Positions 35,003 to 45,429 of a DNA stretch of 64,000 nt are shown in pieces. The position numbers were made by a program, and so were the translations under genes. The notes beneath the pieces are model-generated. The model was not told where the DNA came from, made no database searches, and saw nothing but the letters and a program-made list of their open reading frames with translations. Numbering within the stretch: the stretch's first letter is position 1; the number at the start of each line of letters is the position of its first letter. Origin of the DNA: Lepus europaeus (taxonomy: Eukaryota > Chordata > Mammalia > Lagomorpha > Leporidae); NCBI RefSeq assembly GCF_033115175.1, contig NC_084840.1, forward strand, positions 75,469,179 through 75,533,178. The letters are read 5' to 3'.

Positions 35003-35140
35003 GGGTTGGCGTTTGGCACATTGTTTCAAGTGCCACTTGAGATGCCTGTGTTTCCCATATCAGACTGCCTGGTTCGAGTCCTGGCTCTGTTCCTTATTCA
35101 AGATCCCTGCAAATGCTAACCCCGGGAGACAGCAGGTAAC
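35003..35140 (+). mobile_element. Old CSINE fragment
   Basis: The head-like part contains TTTGGCACATTGTTTCAAGT and is duplicated in reverse at 39,090-39,230. Confidence 0.65.
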
Positions 35141-35142
35141 AT

Positions 35143-35393
35143 CTGGTTTTTTTTTTTTTTGACAGGCAGAGTGGATAGTGGGAGAGAGAGAGACAGAGAG
35201 AAAGGTCTTCCTTTTTGCCGTTGGTTCACCCTCCAATGGCCGCTGTGGCCGGTGCATCGCGCTGATCCGAAGCCAGGAGCCAGGTGCTTCTCCTGGTCTC
35301 CAATGCGGGTGCAGGGCCCAAGCACTTGGGCCATCATCCACTGCCTTCCCGGGCCATAGCAGAGAGCTGGCCTGGAAGAGGGGCAACTGGGAT
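35143..35393 (-). mobile_element. CSINE cut at the duplication breakpoint
   Basis: The tail and body are present. The head is lost at 35,393, exactly where inverted duplication 1 ends. Confidence 0.88.
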
Positions 35394-35399
35394 AGATAT

Positions 35400-35634
35400 A
35401 TATAGACAGGCAGAGTGGACAGAGAGAGAGAGAGAGAGAGAAAGGTCTTCCTTTATTGTTGGTTCACCCTCCAATGGCCGCCGCGGCCGGCGCGCTGTGG
35501 CCGGCGCACCGTGCTGATCCAAAGCCAGGAAGAGGGGAAACTGGGACAGAATCCGGCGCCCTGACCGGGACTAGAACCCAGTGTGCTGGCGCTGCAAGGC
35601 GGAGGATTAGCCTATTGAGCCGCAGCGCCGCCCG
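35400..35634 (-). mobile_element. CSINE, internally deleted
   Basis: A second SINE begins at AGACAGGCAGAGTGGACAG, has a deletion in the middle (AAAGCCAGGAAGAGGGGAAA) and ends in GCCGCAGCGCCGCC. Confidence 0.85.
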
Positions 35635-35639
35635 CCTTA

Positions 35640-36860
35640 TATATTTTGATTGGCACAACACACACTGGTGGGTGCTGTAAGGAATGGTGGCATTAATTTC
35701 ATTCTTTCTTCCCCATAGACTTCCTTTCCAGGTAGCCAGGAGCACCTGAGCAGGAGTTGAGACTTGGAAAGTACCAGAATGTTTTGTTGCTGTGACCAGG
35801 GCAAAAGAAGTCACCAGTGACATTGACAGGTGAGTACAGGTCAGTAGTGGTTATGCCTTCCCCCTCCCAATCCTTTTCTTCGACCCCAGTCCAGACAGAG
35901 AGAAAACACCCAGAGCAGCTGCCACCATACCCAGTGAGTAGAGTATTTCATGGCGGGTCCACATGAGCAGCCACCTGTAGTCAGGAGCTAGAAATCAAGC
36001 AGACACTCTGAGGTGAGGCATAGGAATTTAACTGGTGTCCTCACTGCTAGGCCAAACACCTGCTCCAACAACCTTAATTGATATAAAATACAGACAGAGA
36101 AGAATGGGACTTCCTTTTGCAATCAAAATGAACAAAAGCACACCTTAGGGCCTTATGAATTTCAGAATGTCAATATCTAGCCATAGTTCCTTGTCTAAGA
36201 AATTATGGAAGGCACACTCTGGGTGACCCTGACTTCTCAGTGAATACCTCTGGCTCCCTTCATAGAATATTTCTCTTTCAATTACTGGGAGCTTTTTTGC
36301 CATTTTCCTCCTGGAACACTCATAGATTACAGTGACTGACCCAGAACCTCCAAAAAGACATTTCAGTTATCAAAAAACTTCTGAGCTCTTGCAGGGGGAA
36401 CTTGACCACTGTGGTCATTTATCTGCCTTTCTCTTGTAACATACTGTCTACTCAGAATTCACCAAATAGTTCTCTGGGTCATGGGAGCGGAAGAACGCTG
36501 TCACATTCATTACTTTACCATTTGGCACTTGCTATCCTTTATACTACTGAGAAATCTTCCAACTTTCTTTTTTGATTTGTTGAAGGGAAACCCTATGGTT
36601 TATTATTTACCTCCAGTTAAAAAGACTATTGAGGCTTACTGGAAGCCCTTTAATCATTTTATTATCTTCATGAAGAAGTTCAATGTCATTTGATGATCCT
36701 ATAAGTGATCATTCCAAGCCACTTTATTTGGACATTTTCTGTGTTATCTATTAAATCTGTGCTGTTGGCATTTTTAATTGAGGGTGCCTGCATGTCACTT
36801 TGAATGTAAATGATATCTATAGCATGGGTAATATGACCATCACAACAGTATTTACCTAAG
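35640..36860. other. Unassigned sequence
   Basis: No recognised gene. The part near 35,915-36,070 has weak CSINE-like features (GCTAGGCCAAACACCTGCTC). The rest is AT-rich with short unconvincing frames. Confidence 0.4.
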
Positions 36861-36861
36861 A

Positions 36862-37050
36862 AGGATCACTGGAGCACTTGTGGCTCAAGTCCTGGTTTCA
36901 CCCTAACTTCAGCTTCCTGTTAATGCACACCCTGGGAAACAGCTGCTGATGGCACAAATACTTGGGTCCCTGCTACCCATGTGGGAGACCTGAATTGATT
37001 TCAAGTTCTCTGTCTCTCTGACTTGGAAACACAAGTTTAAAAATGAATTT
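36862..37050 (+). mobile_element. Old CSINE, partial
   Basis: Contains TTCCTGTTAATGCACACCCT and CCATGTGGGAGACCTGAATT, body sequence of an old C-repeat subfamily. Confidence 0.65.
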
Positions 37051-37109
37051 ATGCTAAAAAAAAAAGAAATGGAAATGAGGGTGTCACCATATCACTGGGT
37101 GTCATTCCG

Positions 37110-37800
37110 TTTATGAATCGTGTCTTTGTTCTTTGTAAAGTATGTGTTTTTCATAGTATTACATTTTCAGGGTGGTTAAATCCACAGAACATACATTTCA
37201 CCATCAGAACCATTTTGAAGTGTACGCATCAGTGGCATTAAGTATGTTTAATTGTTGTACATCCATCTCCAGAACCTTTTCATCTGACCCGTGTGCAACT
37301 GTATCCATAGCCCCTCCTGCCCTGAGCCCCTGGCAGCCTCCACTGTACTTCCTGTCTCTATGAATTTGACTACTGTAGGCACTTTATATATGTGGGATCA
37401 TAGAGGATTTATCTTTTCTGACTGGTCTATTCACTTAGCTTAATGTTTTCAAGATTCACCCATGTTTTATATGAGCAGCCTGTGTCAGAATTTTCTTCCT
37501 TGGATACACCATGCTTTGTTTACCCATTCATCTATCCCTAGAAATTCAGGTTGTTTCCTCATTTTGGCTCATATGAATAATGTTGTGAACAAGGGTGTGC
37601 TAATATCTATTCAAGACCCTGCTTTCAATTATTTTGAGTATATACCCTAAAGTGGAATTACTTGATCATGTGGTAACTATTGTGCTTTTTCTATGGAAAA
37701 CCCATAGTGTTTTTAATGGCCACAGTTTTACGTTCCCACAAGCAATGTGCAAGGGTTTTCATTTTTCCACATCCTGACATTTGTTGATCTTTTTAAAAGA
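37110..37800 (-). mobile_element. Old L1M 3' region
   Basis: A reverse-oriented run contains TCTCTATGAATTTGACTACT, CACTTAGCTTAATGTTTTCA and TGAGTATATACCCTAAAGTG, all standard L1M phrases. Confidence 0.75.
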
Positions 37801-38519
37801 TCAAAGTGTCAGCTTTGAAGATGTCTTTAGTCAAACCAAGATAAAGGAGACAGAAAGACAACCATTCTCTATTTTCCCATGTACTGCTATCACAAAAGGA
37901 TTCACTTTCATTTTTTAATAGAGCATAGGCATGGCCACCAATAGCCATTACTATAAATGACATGGGATTTTTCTATTTGGTGATACTCATTATATGTGAC
38001 TATATACCAACTGGTATGGAGAGAGCCGAGAAGCACTACTTCCAGGCATCAGGGCTCTGGAGCCTGGCATGCCATGTAGATCTGTGTGATTGAATGGGGA
38101 TATGTTCTTTAACCTCTCCACTCAGTTGTCTGGCCTGTAAAGCTGAGATCATAATCACACAGCCATCATTGTGCTGTCATGATGACTGAATACAGTTTTA
38201 TTTCTAAAGTGTTTGGAATAGGACCTAGCCTAAACAAGCCTTAAACTATACAGTAAGCATGTAAGAACTCTTTTGTGAGACTCAGGGATCTGGGGCTTTG
38301 CTCAGAGCCTGAAACTACCTAACAATACATTTTTTAACTGTAGGTGTTTCCCTCTCTGTGATTCTTTTAAAGCTGGCTGGAAAATTTCTTCTCCCTGTTC
38401 AACATCTTCAACTGCCATGAAGAGTGTGTTCCATTCTCCAAACATCCAAATGTACGGAATTTTTAGGCTCCACCGGTAAATTTTATTTATTTATTTATTC
38501 ATTCAATCCATCAATCAAT

Positions 38520-38738
38520 CAAGAGGCAGAGACAGAGATATAGAGATAGATTTTAAAATAAAGAAAAAGACAAAAGCTGCTACACAGGCACACAGAAAGA
38601 TCTTCCATCTACTGATTCATTGCCCAGATGTTCACCACAGCTGAAATTGTGCCCTGCTGTAGAGTGGAACCAGAAATTCAATCCTGGTCTCCCATGTGGA
38701 TGGCATAGACACAAGTACTTCAGATGTTACCTGCTGGC
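38520..38738 (-). mobile_element. Old CSINE, first part, split by a younger CSINE
   Basis: Body sequence runs from GAGGCAGAGACAGAGATATA to CAGATGTTACCTGCT. It continues at 39,088 after the inserted SINE. Confidence 0.7.
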
Positions 38739-39072
38739 CGGCGCCATGGCTTAACAGGCTAATCCTCTGCCTTGCGGCGCCGGCACACTGGGTTCTAGTC
38801 CCGGTTGGGGCGCCAGATTCTATCCCAGTTGCCCCTCTTCCAGGCCAGCTCTCTGCTATGGCCCGGGAAGGCAGTGGATGATGGCCCAAGTGCTTGGGCC
38901 CTGCACCCGCATTGGAGACCAGGAGAAGCACCTGGCTCCTGGCTTCGGATCAGCGCGATGCACCGGCCGCAACGGCCATTGGAGGGTGAACCAACGGCAA
39001 AAAGGAAGACCTTTCTCTCTGTCTCTCTCTCTCCCACTATCCACTCTGCCTGTCAAAAAAAAAAAAACAAAC
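38739..39072 (+). mobile_element. CSINE nested in an old CSINE, complete with target repeats
   Basis: Flanked by CAGATGTTACCTGCT at 38724-38738 and again at about 39073-39087. It is the intact counterpart of the truncated SINE at 35,143-35,393. Confidence 0.95.
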
Positions 39073-39470
39073 CAGATGTTACCTGCTGTCTCCCAGGGTT
39101 AGCATTTGCAGGGATCTTGAATAAGGAACAGAGCCAGGACTCGAACCAGGCAGTCTGATATGGGAAACACAGGCATCTCAAGTGGCACTTGAAACAATGT
39201 GCCAAACACCAACCCTAAGGGTAAAACTTTTAAATCTTTAAAAATTTAAATTTAAATCTTTAAAAAAAAATGTAAACTTTGGCCGGCGCCGTGGCTCACT
39301 CGGCTAATCCTCTGCCTATGGCACCCGCACCCTGGGTTCTAGTCCCAGTTGGGGCGCCGGGTACTAGTCTCGGTTGCTCCTCTTCCAGTCCAGCTCTCTG
39401 CTGTGGCCCGGGAAGACAGTGGAGGATGGCCCAAGTGCTTGGGCCCTGCACACGCATGGGAGACCAGGAG
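38819..39470 (+). repeat. Inverted duplication 1, right (ancestral) arm
   Basis: Counterpart of 34,755-35,393 in opposite orientation, with about 3.4 kb between the arms. The SINE within it keeps both target-site repeats and the old host repeat continues on both sides, which marks this as the original locus. Confidence 0.85.
39088..39232 (-). mobile_element. Old CSINE, second part
   Basis: Continuation of the split element, from GTCTCCCAGGGTTAGCATTT to GCCAAACACCAACCCTAAGG. Confidence 0.7.
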
Positions 39471-39635
39471 GAAGCACCCGGCTCCTGGCTTTGGATCGGT
39501 GCAGCTGCCAGTTGTGGCAGCCATTAGTGGAGTGAACCAACGGAAGGAAGACCTTTCTCTCTGTCTCTCTCACTGTCTATAACTCTCTCTCTCTCTCACT
39601 AACTCTGCCTGTCAGAAAATAAAAAAAAATTTAAA
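39280..39635 (+). mobile_element. CSINE
   Basis: A full copy runs from TTGGCCGGCGCCGTGGCTCA to a CTGCCTGTCAGAAAATAAAA tail. Its head half is the partner of the SINE at 34.6-34.9 kb. Confidence 0.92.
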
Positions 39636-39639
39636 AATG

Positions 39640-40160
39640 TAAACTTCAATCTTTCAAATTAAGTTTTTAGGAAAATGTGTCTCACTGCACAGGTTTCAGC
39701 TATGGACATATTTTCTTGGCAACTACCACATTCTCCTTCCTTGATTCCTTTTCCTCATCCAGATCCCTGATTTGTTTCCATTTCTTCAGTCCCCCAGTAG
39801 CAAGGAAGTACTAATAACACAGTGAATTAATCAAATGGGTGATCAACTCCAAATACATCTTACTATGGTAACTTCCCACGCTGTAAAACTGTAGCCTTCC
39901 GGTGACTTGGAAATACATTTGGCAGAAGAGTGGGGAGTAGTGGCTACAGTGTTGTACATATCAGGCTTCACAGCAAGGAGATGTAGTTTGGATGCCCCTA
40001 ACATCTGCATGGGCAGTCGCTCTCAGCATCCACACACCTGGTACCCCAGTAGACAGGATCTTAGTCCTTTCTGTTGAACAACAGGGCAGGATGCATGAGC
40101 AGTGTAATTTTCTGATTATTCCCACCCCTTATTCCCAAGAATTCAAATGGACAGATGGTC
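39640..40160. other. Unassigned sequence
   Basis: Weak traces of an old C-repeat body occur near 39,930-40,010. Nothing else recognised. Confidence 0.35.
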
Positions 40161-40177
40161 CTAGTAAGTTGATTTAT

Positions 40178-40510
40178 TTTTTTAAAGATTTATTTATTTA
40201 TTTGAAAGTCAGAATCACACAGAGAGAGGCAGAGAGAGAGAGAGAGAGAGTTCTCCCATCTGATCATTCACTCCCCAATTGGCTGCAATGGCCAGAGCTG
40301 CACTGATCCAAAGCCAGGATCCAGGAGCTTCTTCCAGGTCTGCCATGTGGGTGCAGGGGCCCAAGGACATGGGCCATCTTCCACTGCTCTCTGAGGAAAT
40401 AGTCAAGAGCTGGATTGGAAGTGGAGCATCTGGGACTTGGGCCAGCGCCCATATGAAATGCCGGTGCTGCAGGCCAGGGCAATAACCCACTGCACACACA
40501 GCACCGGCCC
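40178..40510 (-). mobile_element. CSINE with target-site duplication
   Basis: Flanked by CTAGTAAGTTGATTTAT (40161-40177) and CTAGTAAATTGATTTAT (40511-40527), one mismatch. Confidence 0.94.
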
Positions 40511-40929
40511 CTAGTAAATTGATTTATAACGTCAAAACTGCTTCATGGAAGATGAATAACTCAGGATTTTTTTAAGTTGCATATAGAAGATGTTGAGATC
40601 TGAAGGTACAATTGAGCAAATGGTGGTTGAAAAAATGTGAATCTGTTGTGTTTAATACACAGATCCTTAAAATTGTGTTCCTTCTGCTTGCAAGTATAAA
40701 TGTATGTGTGTTTTGCATTTAAAAACGTACAAACTAGAAAAACATGTAAAGAATCAAAGTCTAAAACATAAACATTTAATGTTAAGAATTGAACTTTTGG
40801 TGTGTATATTGTAAATTTTCAAAGAATGTGTGTATATATGTATATATACATATCTAATCAGGTGGGAATTTTCTTCTGACAAATTATCATATCACACATA
40901 TTACGGTTCATTTTCTGGTATAACACAGA

Positions 40930-41250
40930 AATTTCTTCTTGTAGTTCATATTGATTAACTCATCCTTGGTGATAGCTATATGATATTCCACTATTATCTC
41001 AGATGTACAACAGTTTAAGCATTCCTCTATTTATAGACATTTTGATTATGTCTAATTTTTCTCTACAGCAAATGTTGCTGAAACTAACATCTCTTTACAA
41101 ACGTTTTTGCAAGCCTAGACTTAGTCTGGAGCTGCTAGATAAAAGTATAAACATTTGAACTTTTCAAAGATCTTGTCAGACTGTGCTCCTAAAATGCCTT
41201 CTGAACTCCTACCTTCACCCTGTCATGGGTTCCTAGGCATCTTTTATTGT
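40930..41250 (-). mobile_element. Old L1M-like fragment
   Basis: Contains ATATGATATTCCACTATTAT and TATAGACATTTTGATTATGT, resembling reversed L1 3' sequence. It ends just before the claudin-like reading frame. Confidence 0.5.
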
Positions 41251-41429
41251 TATGCAAAATATTTAGAGGATTGTTTGAAGGCCAACATGCATATAACAAA
41301 CAGTTCAATATACCTTTCTGGCAAGGACAGGATGTAGGTATTGCTGCCCTCCCTAAACCATGGCTCATGCAATCTGATTTGGTTTTTTTGTTTCCTCTCT
41401 GGTGCCCCTGGCATGAATTCACAACTCCT

Positions 41430-41454
41430 CCACCTCATCTTCAGTTTGTCCGAA
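41430..41454 (+). promoter_or_regulatory. Candidate 3' splice site before the claudin-like start codon
   Basis: The pyrimidine tract CTCCTCCACCTCATCTTCAG ends at 41444, ten bases before ATG. If used, the coding exon would be preceded by a non-coding exon, as in some single-coding-exon claudin genes. Motif match only. Confidence 0.45.
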
Positions 41455-42117
41455 ATGAAGCAATGGATCTACAAACTCATTGGTCTCTTCTTCAGTTATT
41501 TGTCCTGGGCTTTTGGTGTGAGCCTTGTCAACAGCAGATCCTGGCGCGTGTGGGAATTCGACAGCCAGACTGTGCCTTTTGTGTTCATTGGATTTTGGGA
41601 AGCCTTCTATTACGAAAAAGTTAACATCGCTGGTTCAGTAACACAGGTGCCGATGCATAGCCCAATCAATGGCAGCTGGGTCATTTCGACTGAGATTGAA
41701 TATGGGCGGGACCTGATATTGTTGCCTAGCTTTATGAAGACGACTGTTCTGATCTTCAGCACGGTGGCCATTCTGGTCAGCTGGATCAAGGCACCATACC
41801 TAGAGTTCATCCAAATGTGTTACAAAATATCTGTCTTCTTCCTTTTCACCAGCTGTGTCTGTACCTTCACTGTAGTGATCTGGAATTTCACTGTGGATTT
41901 TTATGGACAAAGCACTCTTGACTTTCCCCTTAACTTTCCTGTTGACAAAGAAATCCTGATAAGGAAACACTTCAGCTTTGTGTTTCCAGTAGGAATCTCA
42001 ACAGCCACTCTATCACTAATAAGTGCCATCATGTTTCTCTGTGAGTTATGTTTAGCAGAACGGCGGAATCGAGTAAAACCCCTGCCTGTGGACGATCATT
42101 CAAAAGAAAAGGTCTAA
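41455..42117 (+). CDS. Claudin-34-like four-transmembrane protein, intact
   Basis: An open frame of 220 codons from ATG at 41455 (G at -3) to TAA. An upstream in-frame ATG at 41341 would add 38 residues, but it precedes the candidate acceptor, so the later start is preferred. Hydrophobic segments lie near residues 7-25, 93-111, 122-146 and 173-198, the layout of the PMP22/claudin superfamily. The first loop has W30, a SRSWRVWEF motif and a GFW (46-48) where claudins have GLW. The two loop cysteines of classical claudins are absent. Possible N-glycosylation sites are N72 (NGS) and N144 (NFT). The C-tail is basic and ends EKV, a potential PDZ ligand. Claudins form paracellular seals, but this protein's role is unknown. 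Best remembered match is CLDN34, a single-coding-exon family. A retrogene is also possible. Confidence 0.72.
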   Translation: MKQWIYKLIGLFFSYLSWAFGVSLVNSRSWRVWEFDSQTVPFVFIGFWEAFYYEKVNIAGSVTQVPMHSPINGSWVISTEIEYGRDLILLPSFMKTTVLIFSTVAILVSWIKAPYLEFIQMCYKISVFFLFTSCVCTFTVVIWNFTVDFYGQSTLDFPLNFPVDKEILIRKHFSFVFPVGISTATLSLISAIMFLCELCLAERRNRVKPLPVDDHSKEKV

Positions 42118-42237
42118 ACTGAGGGCTTTCTCAGTTTTGGAAGTTTGGGAAGTTTTATTAATTTTTGGAAGGCTGCTGGTAGAAATTTCTTGAAGAAATT
42201 TTCTGCATACAGAAAATACTGTGGCTATTATCTACAC

Positions 42238-42243
42238 ATTAAA
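42238..42243 (+). terminator. Possible polyadenylation signal ATTAAA for the claudin-like gene
   Basis: ATTAAA lies about 120 bases after the stop codon. It is the common variant signal. No AATAAA was seen closer. Confidence 0.35.
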
Positions 42244-42463
42244 TATAACACATATTTGACTCTTGTAGTGTGTGTCTCAAGCTTATATTCTCTTCTGTTC
42301 CAATCTGTAAAGCTACCCACCTCTGAAGCATTTCTCTTCTTGAAATCTGCAGGCAAATATCTTCTGTACACACACTGCCAAAAACCAAAAGCAGGGGAAA
42401 GTACTGGTGGTATAGTGCAAGCATGCATCAGTGAGCACAAGCAACTCCGTGTTGAATGAGAGT

Positions 42464-42467
<4 letters not shown>

Positions 42468-42498
<31 letters not shown>
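42468..42498 (+). repeat. Poly(A) tract, 31 A
   Basis: An uninterrupted A run 350 bases downstream of the claudin-like stop, with no SINE attached. It could be the tail of a retrocopy that includes the claudin-like gene or an unrelated homopolymer. Confidence 0.9.
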
Positions 42499-42501
<3 letters not shown>

Positions 42502-42574
42502 CATATGTACACATAGGGAAATCACCATGTTTACAGCTAAGAAATCTCAAAGCCCTTACAGTTGGTTAGGTTAG

Positions 42575-42975
42575 AGCAGGATTCCTCAAATTTGGGCCCA
42601 CTTGACATTTTGGATGGAGTTCCTTTTGGGGATACCTAGCAGTTTCTGTACCCATTCATGTCAATCACACATGCCTCTATCTCCAGCTGTGACCACCCCA
42701 AATTTCAGACATTTCCATATATCTGCTGATGAGCACAATAGATCTGTCTTGCAAATTCCTGGGGTACATGTACCAATGATCCAGATGAATGAAAGTTATG
42801 AAATGTTGACAGGATTTGGAGGAAAATTGATTATCAAATAAAACTGCATAGGCTCAGCCTACCATAGCATTCTGTGCCCTGGTCATTGGCTACCATTAGC
42901 TTAGGGGCCGACTGGGGAAGACTTTGCTTCCTCTTCCCGGGGACATCTGGCAGTGGCAATGGCAGGACAAAATGT
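42575..42975. mobile_element. MER5A-like hAT transposon fragments
   Basis: GCACACATGCC-type wording around CTCCAGCTGTGACCACCCCA and TTTCAGACATTTCCATATAT resembles the MER5/MER20 group. A reversed echo, GGGGACATCTGGCAGTGGCA, appears near 42,940. The family name is tentative. Confidence 0.4.
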
Positions 42976-43329
42976 AATCTCAGAAGTACAACACTCCATC
43001 ATAAGGTTAGAGAGCCTGATAAACAATGATGATGAGAGAACTTGGAATCTTAGGTTAAAAATATGAAGAAATTGCCTGAAACAGTATGAATGACAGGGAA
43101 ACTGAAAACATGATAGAGCACTTCAGAGGCAGGGAAAACAGAATGAGAAGTCTCAATGTATGTTCCAAGGACTTTTTGTGGAATAAAAGTTTGCTGTGAA
43201 CTAGTTGAAGTGAGGTTGAAAAATTTCCAGAATTGTGAAAAACATGAATCCTCAGATTGAGGAAATACACACGTCTTGAGCAGGCTAAATTAGCACAGAT
43301 TCACACCTGGATATATGAAGGCATGCTTC

Positions 43330-43476
43330 AAAAAGCTTGTGGGAAAATAAATTTAAAAATAAGTTTATTTTGGTGCAAAATAGTTTTGGAATCCTTGCAC
43401 AGTTTTTTCTTTTTTTTTTTTTTTTGAGAATTATTTAATTTATTTGAAAGTCAGAGTTACATAGAGAAGAAGAGTC

Positions 43477-43508
<32 letters not shown>

Positions 43509-43920
43509 GAGTATCTTCCATCTGCTGGTTCACTCCCCAACTGGCCACAACAGCTGGAACTGTGCTGATCCGAAGCAAGGAGACAGGAAACTTTTCCAGG
43601 CCTCCCACATGGGTGCAGGGGCCTGAGGGCTTGGGCCCTCCTCTACTGCTTTCCCAGGCCATAGCAGAGAGCTGGACCAGAAGTGGAGAAACCAGAACTC
43701 AAACTGGCACCCACATGGGATACCGGCACTGCAGGTGGCAGCTCTACCCGCTATGTCACAGCACCAGCCCCAAATATTTTTTTTCATAAACACAGCTTTG
43801 TATGAACTTTTAAAAGATTCCTTATACACATGGATAAAAAAATTTTTGCACCAAAATAAAAATAAACTTGCTTTAATTCCATTTCTACAACTTTTTGAAT
43901 TATCCTTATTATCAGTTAAA
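43330..43920. mobile_element. Palindromic MITE-like element, copy 2, with CSINE inside
   Basis: The left arm holds TTCAAAAAGCTTGTGGGAAA and TTTATTTTGGTGCAAAA. The right arm holds the reverse complement TTTTTGCACCAAAATAAAAA and CTACAACTTTTTGAATTATC. The interior carries a C-repeat. Confidence 0.6.
43425..43770 (-). mobile_element. CSINE inside the MITE-like element
   Basis: A full reverse copy with an expanded GA run, from TTATTTAATTTATTTGAAAG to GTCACAGCACCAGCCCC. Confidence 0.9.
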
Positions 43921-43929
43921 ATTCAGATA

Positions 43930-44260
43930 CTTCAGATACAAAGAAAAATCTCTGAGGAAACAAAACTTAATGATAAAGGATGTACACTTGGACTTATTGA
44001 TAACAGACTTCTCAACAAAGGGCAAAACCAGTCTGATAATATTTCCACAGTGCTGAAGGTAATGATCAATCAGTAATTCTATGTCCACTAACTGATCATT
44101 CAGGAATAAGGCATGAAAGGAGGCCCTCTGGAGAGAAATTAGCTGGGCTCACAATGGAGTTGAATCTAGAAGCAATGATGAACAAAGAAACTGGTAAGCC
44201 TATGGGTAAACATAAACAAGCACTGATTATAATGTTTAAATGTTTATATTAAAGGTTCAC
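43930..44260 (+). mobile_element. Old L1 fragment, ORF1/ORF2 junction region
   Basis: Text such as AACAGACTTCTCAACAAAGG and AGTGCTGAAGGTAATGATCA resembles the L1 region around the end of ORF1. Diverged, no open frame. Confidence 0.45.
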
Positions 44261-44379
44261 ATATCTCATAACATGTAAAGTAGGAAAGAGATTACTAGGG
44301 CTACAACTTTAATGTCCTTGCTTGTTCTGTGTCATTGATTCACTTTATTATTCTTTGGCTTGATTATTTATTCTTTTTT

Positions 44380-44698
44380 CTAAAAAATTATTTATTTACT
44401 TGAATTTCAGAGTGTACAGAGAGAAAGAAAGTGGGGGAGAGAGAGCGAATATGTATATATATCTTCCATCTGCTGCTGGTTCACTCTTCAAATGGCCTCG
44501 CCTGGAGCCAGGAGTTTCTTCTGGGTCTCATTCATGGGTACAGAGGCCCAAAGAGTTGGACAATCTTCCACTGCTTTCCTAGGCCCATTAGCAGAGAGCT
44601 GGATCAGAAGTGGAGCAGCTGGGACTCAAACCAGTGTCCATACATGAGGCTGGCATTGCAGAGAGTGGCTTTACCCACGATGCCACAATGCTAGCCCT
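44380..44698 (-). mobile_element. CSINE
   Basis: A reverse copy runs from ATTTATTTACTTGAATTTCA to GATGCCACAATGCTAGCCC. Flanks share an imperfect TGGCTTGATT. Confidence 0.85.
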
Positions 44699-44954
44699 GG
44701 CCTGATTTTTTACTCTAAGTAAGCAACATTGTTAACTTACTTTACAGTTCTCCTTACATTTGCTTTTCCAAATCAAGAGCCATATAGAATTGAAGAATTA
44801 AAAAATGAATTTCTATTTGGAAGTTTTAAAAAGGAATCTTAGATTGAACTTTAAAAATATTTTATTAACTAGTTGTACATATTTATGGATTACAGTGCCA
44901 TTTCAGTACATGAATATAATGTGCATCAGGGTAATTAACATTTCACCTTCTTTT

Positions 44955-45235
44955 AAAATGTTTCATTTATTTAGTTTTATTTCTTTGAAAGGCAAATTGA
45001 TAGGAAGAGATGGGAGTGGGGGAGGGAAAGAGAATGAGAGAGATCTTCTACCCACTGACTTACTCCCTAAATGGCTACCACACAGGTGGCAAAGACCAGA
45101 GTACCAGAGCCATCACCTGCTCCTTCCCAGGATGCACATCAGGAGGAAGCTGGATCAGAACTGGTGGCAAGACTCAAATTCAGGCATTTTGATATGGGAT
45201 GCGCATCCCAAGCAGCAGCACAAGGTCCACGCCAA
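44955..45235 (-). mobile_element. CSINE, old
   Basis: A reverse copy runs from TTTTATTTCTTTGAAAGGCA to CACAAGGTCCACGCC. Confidence 0.75.
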
Positions 45236-45429
45236 AATTTCTCCTTCTTTAATAAGACTTTAAGACTGGAGCCTTGGCGCTCCTTTCTCCTATTTTCTCA
45301 TAAAATACATAATAGATTATTTTGAACTGTAATCATCATGATTCTATGTAACACCAACTTACTCCTTCATGAGAGAGAGAGAAATGAAACCTCATTCCTG
45401 CCTCTCATAACTTATCAAAATCAACTCAG

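Larger units (their letters stand above)
34755..35393 (-). repeat. Inverted duplication 1, left (derived) arm
   Basis: It is the reverse complement of about 38,819-39,470, with only a handful of differences over about 450 aligned bases outside the first SINE, mostly C-to-T at CpG sites. The arm stops inside a SINE at GGGATAGA, where it joins the tail of another SINE at 35,400. The right arm still has this SINE complete with both target repeats, so the left arm is the copy. Confidence 0.85.

Noticed and set aside
36070-36760. Possible processed pseudogene in AT-rich sequence
   Set aside because: No protein similarity could be read in any frame and no poly(A) or target repeat was found.
37172-37363. 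Short plus-strand frame resembling a secreted peptide
   Set aside because: It is antisense to old L1 3' sequence and occurs in other L1M copies.
41341-41454. N-terminal extension of 38 residues on the claudin-like protein
   Set aside because: It spans the candidate acceptor and pyrimidine tract and would put an extra hydrophobic stretch before the first claudin helix.
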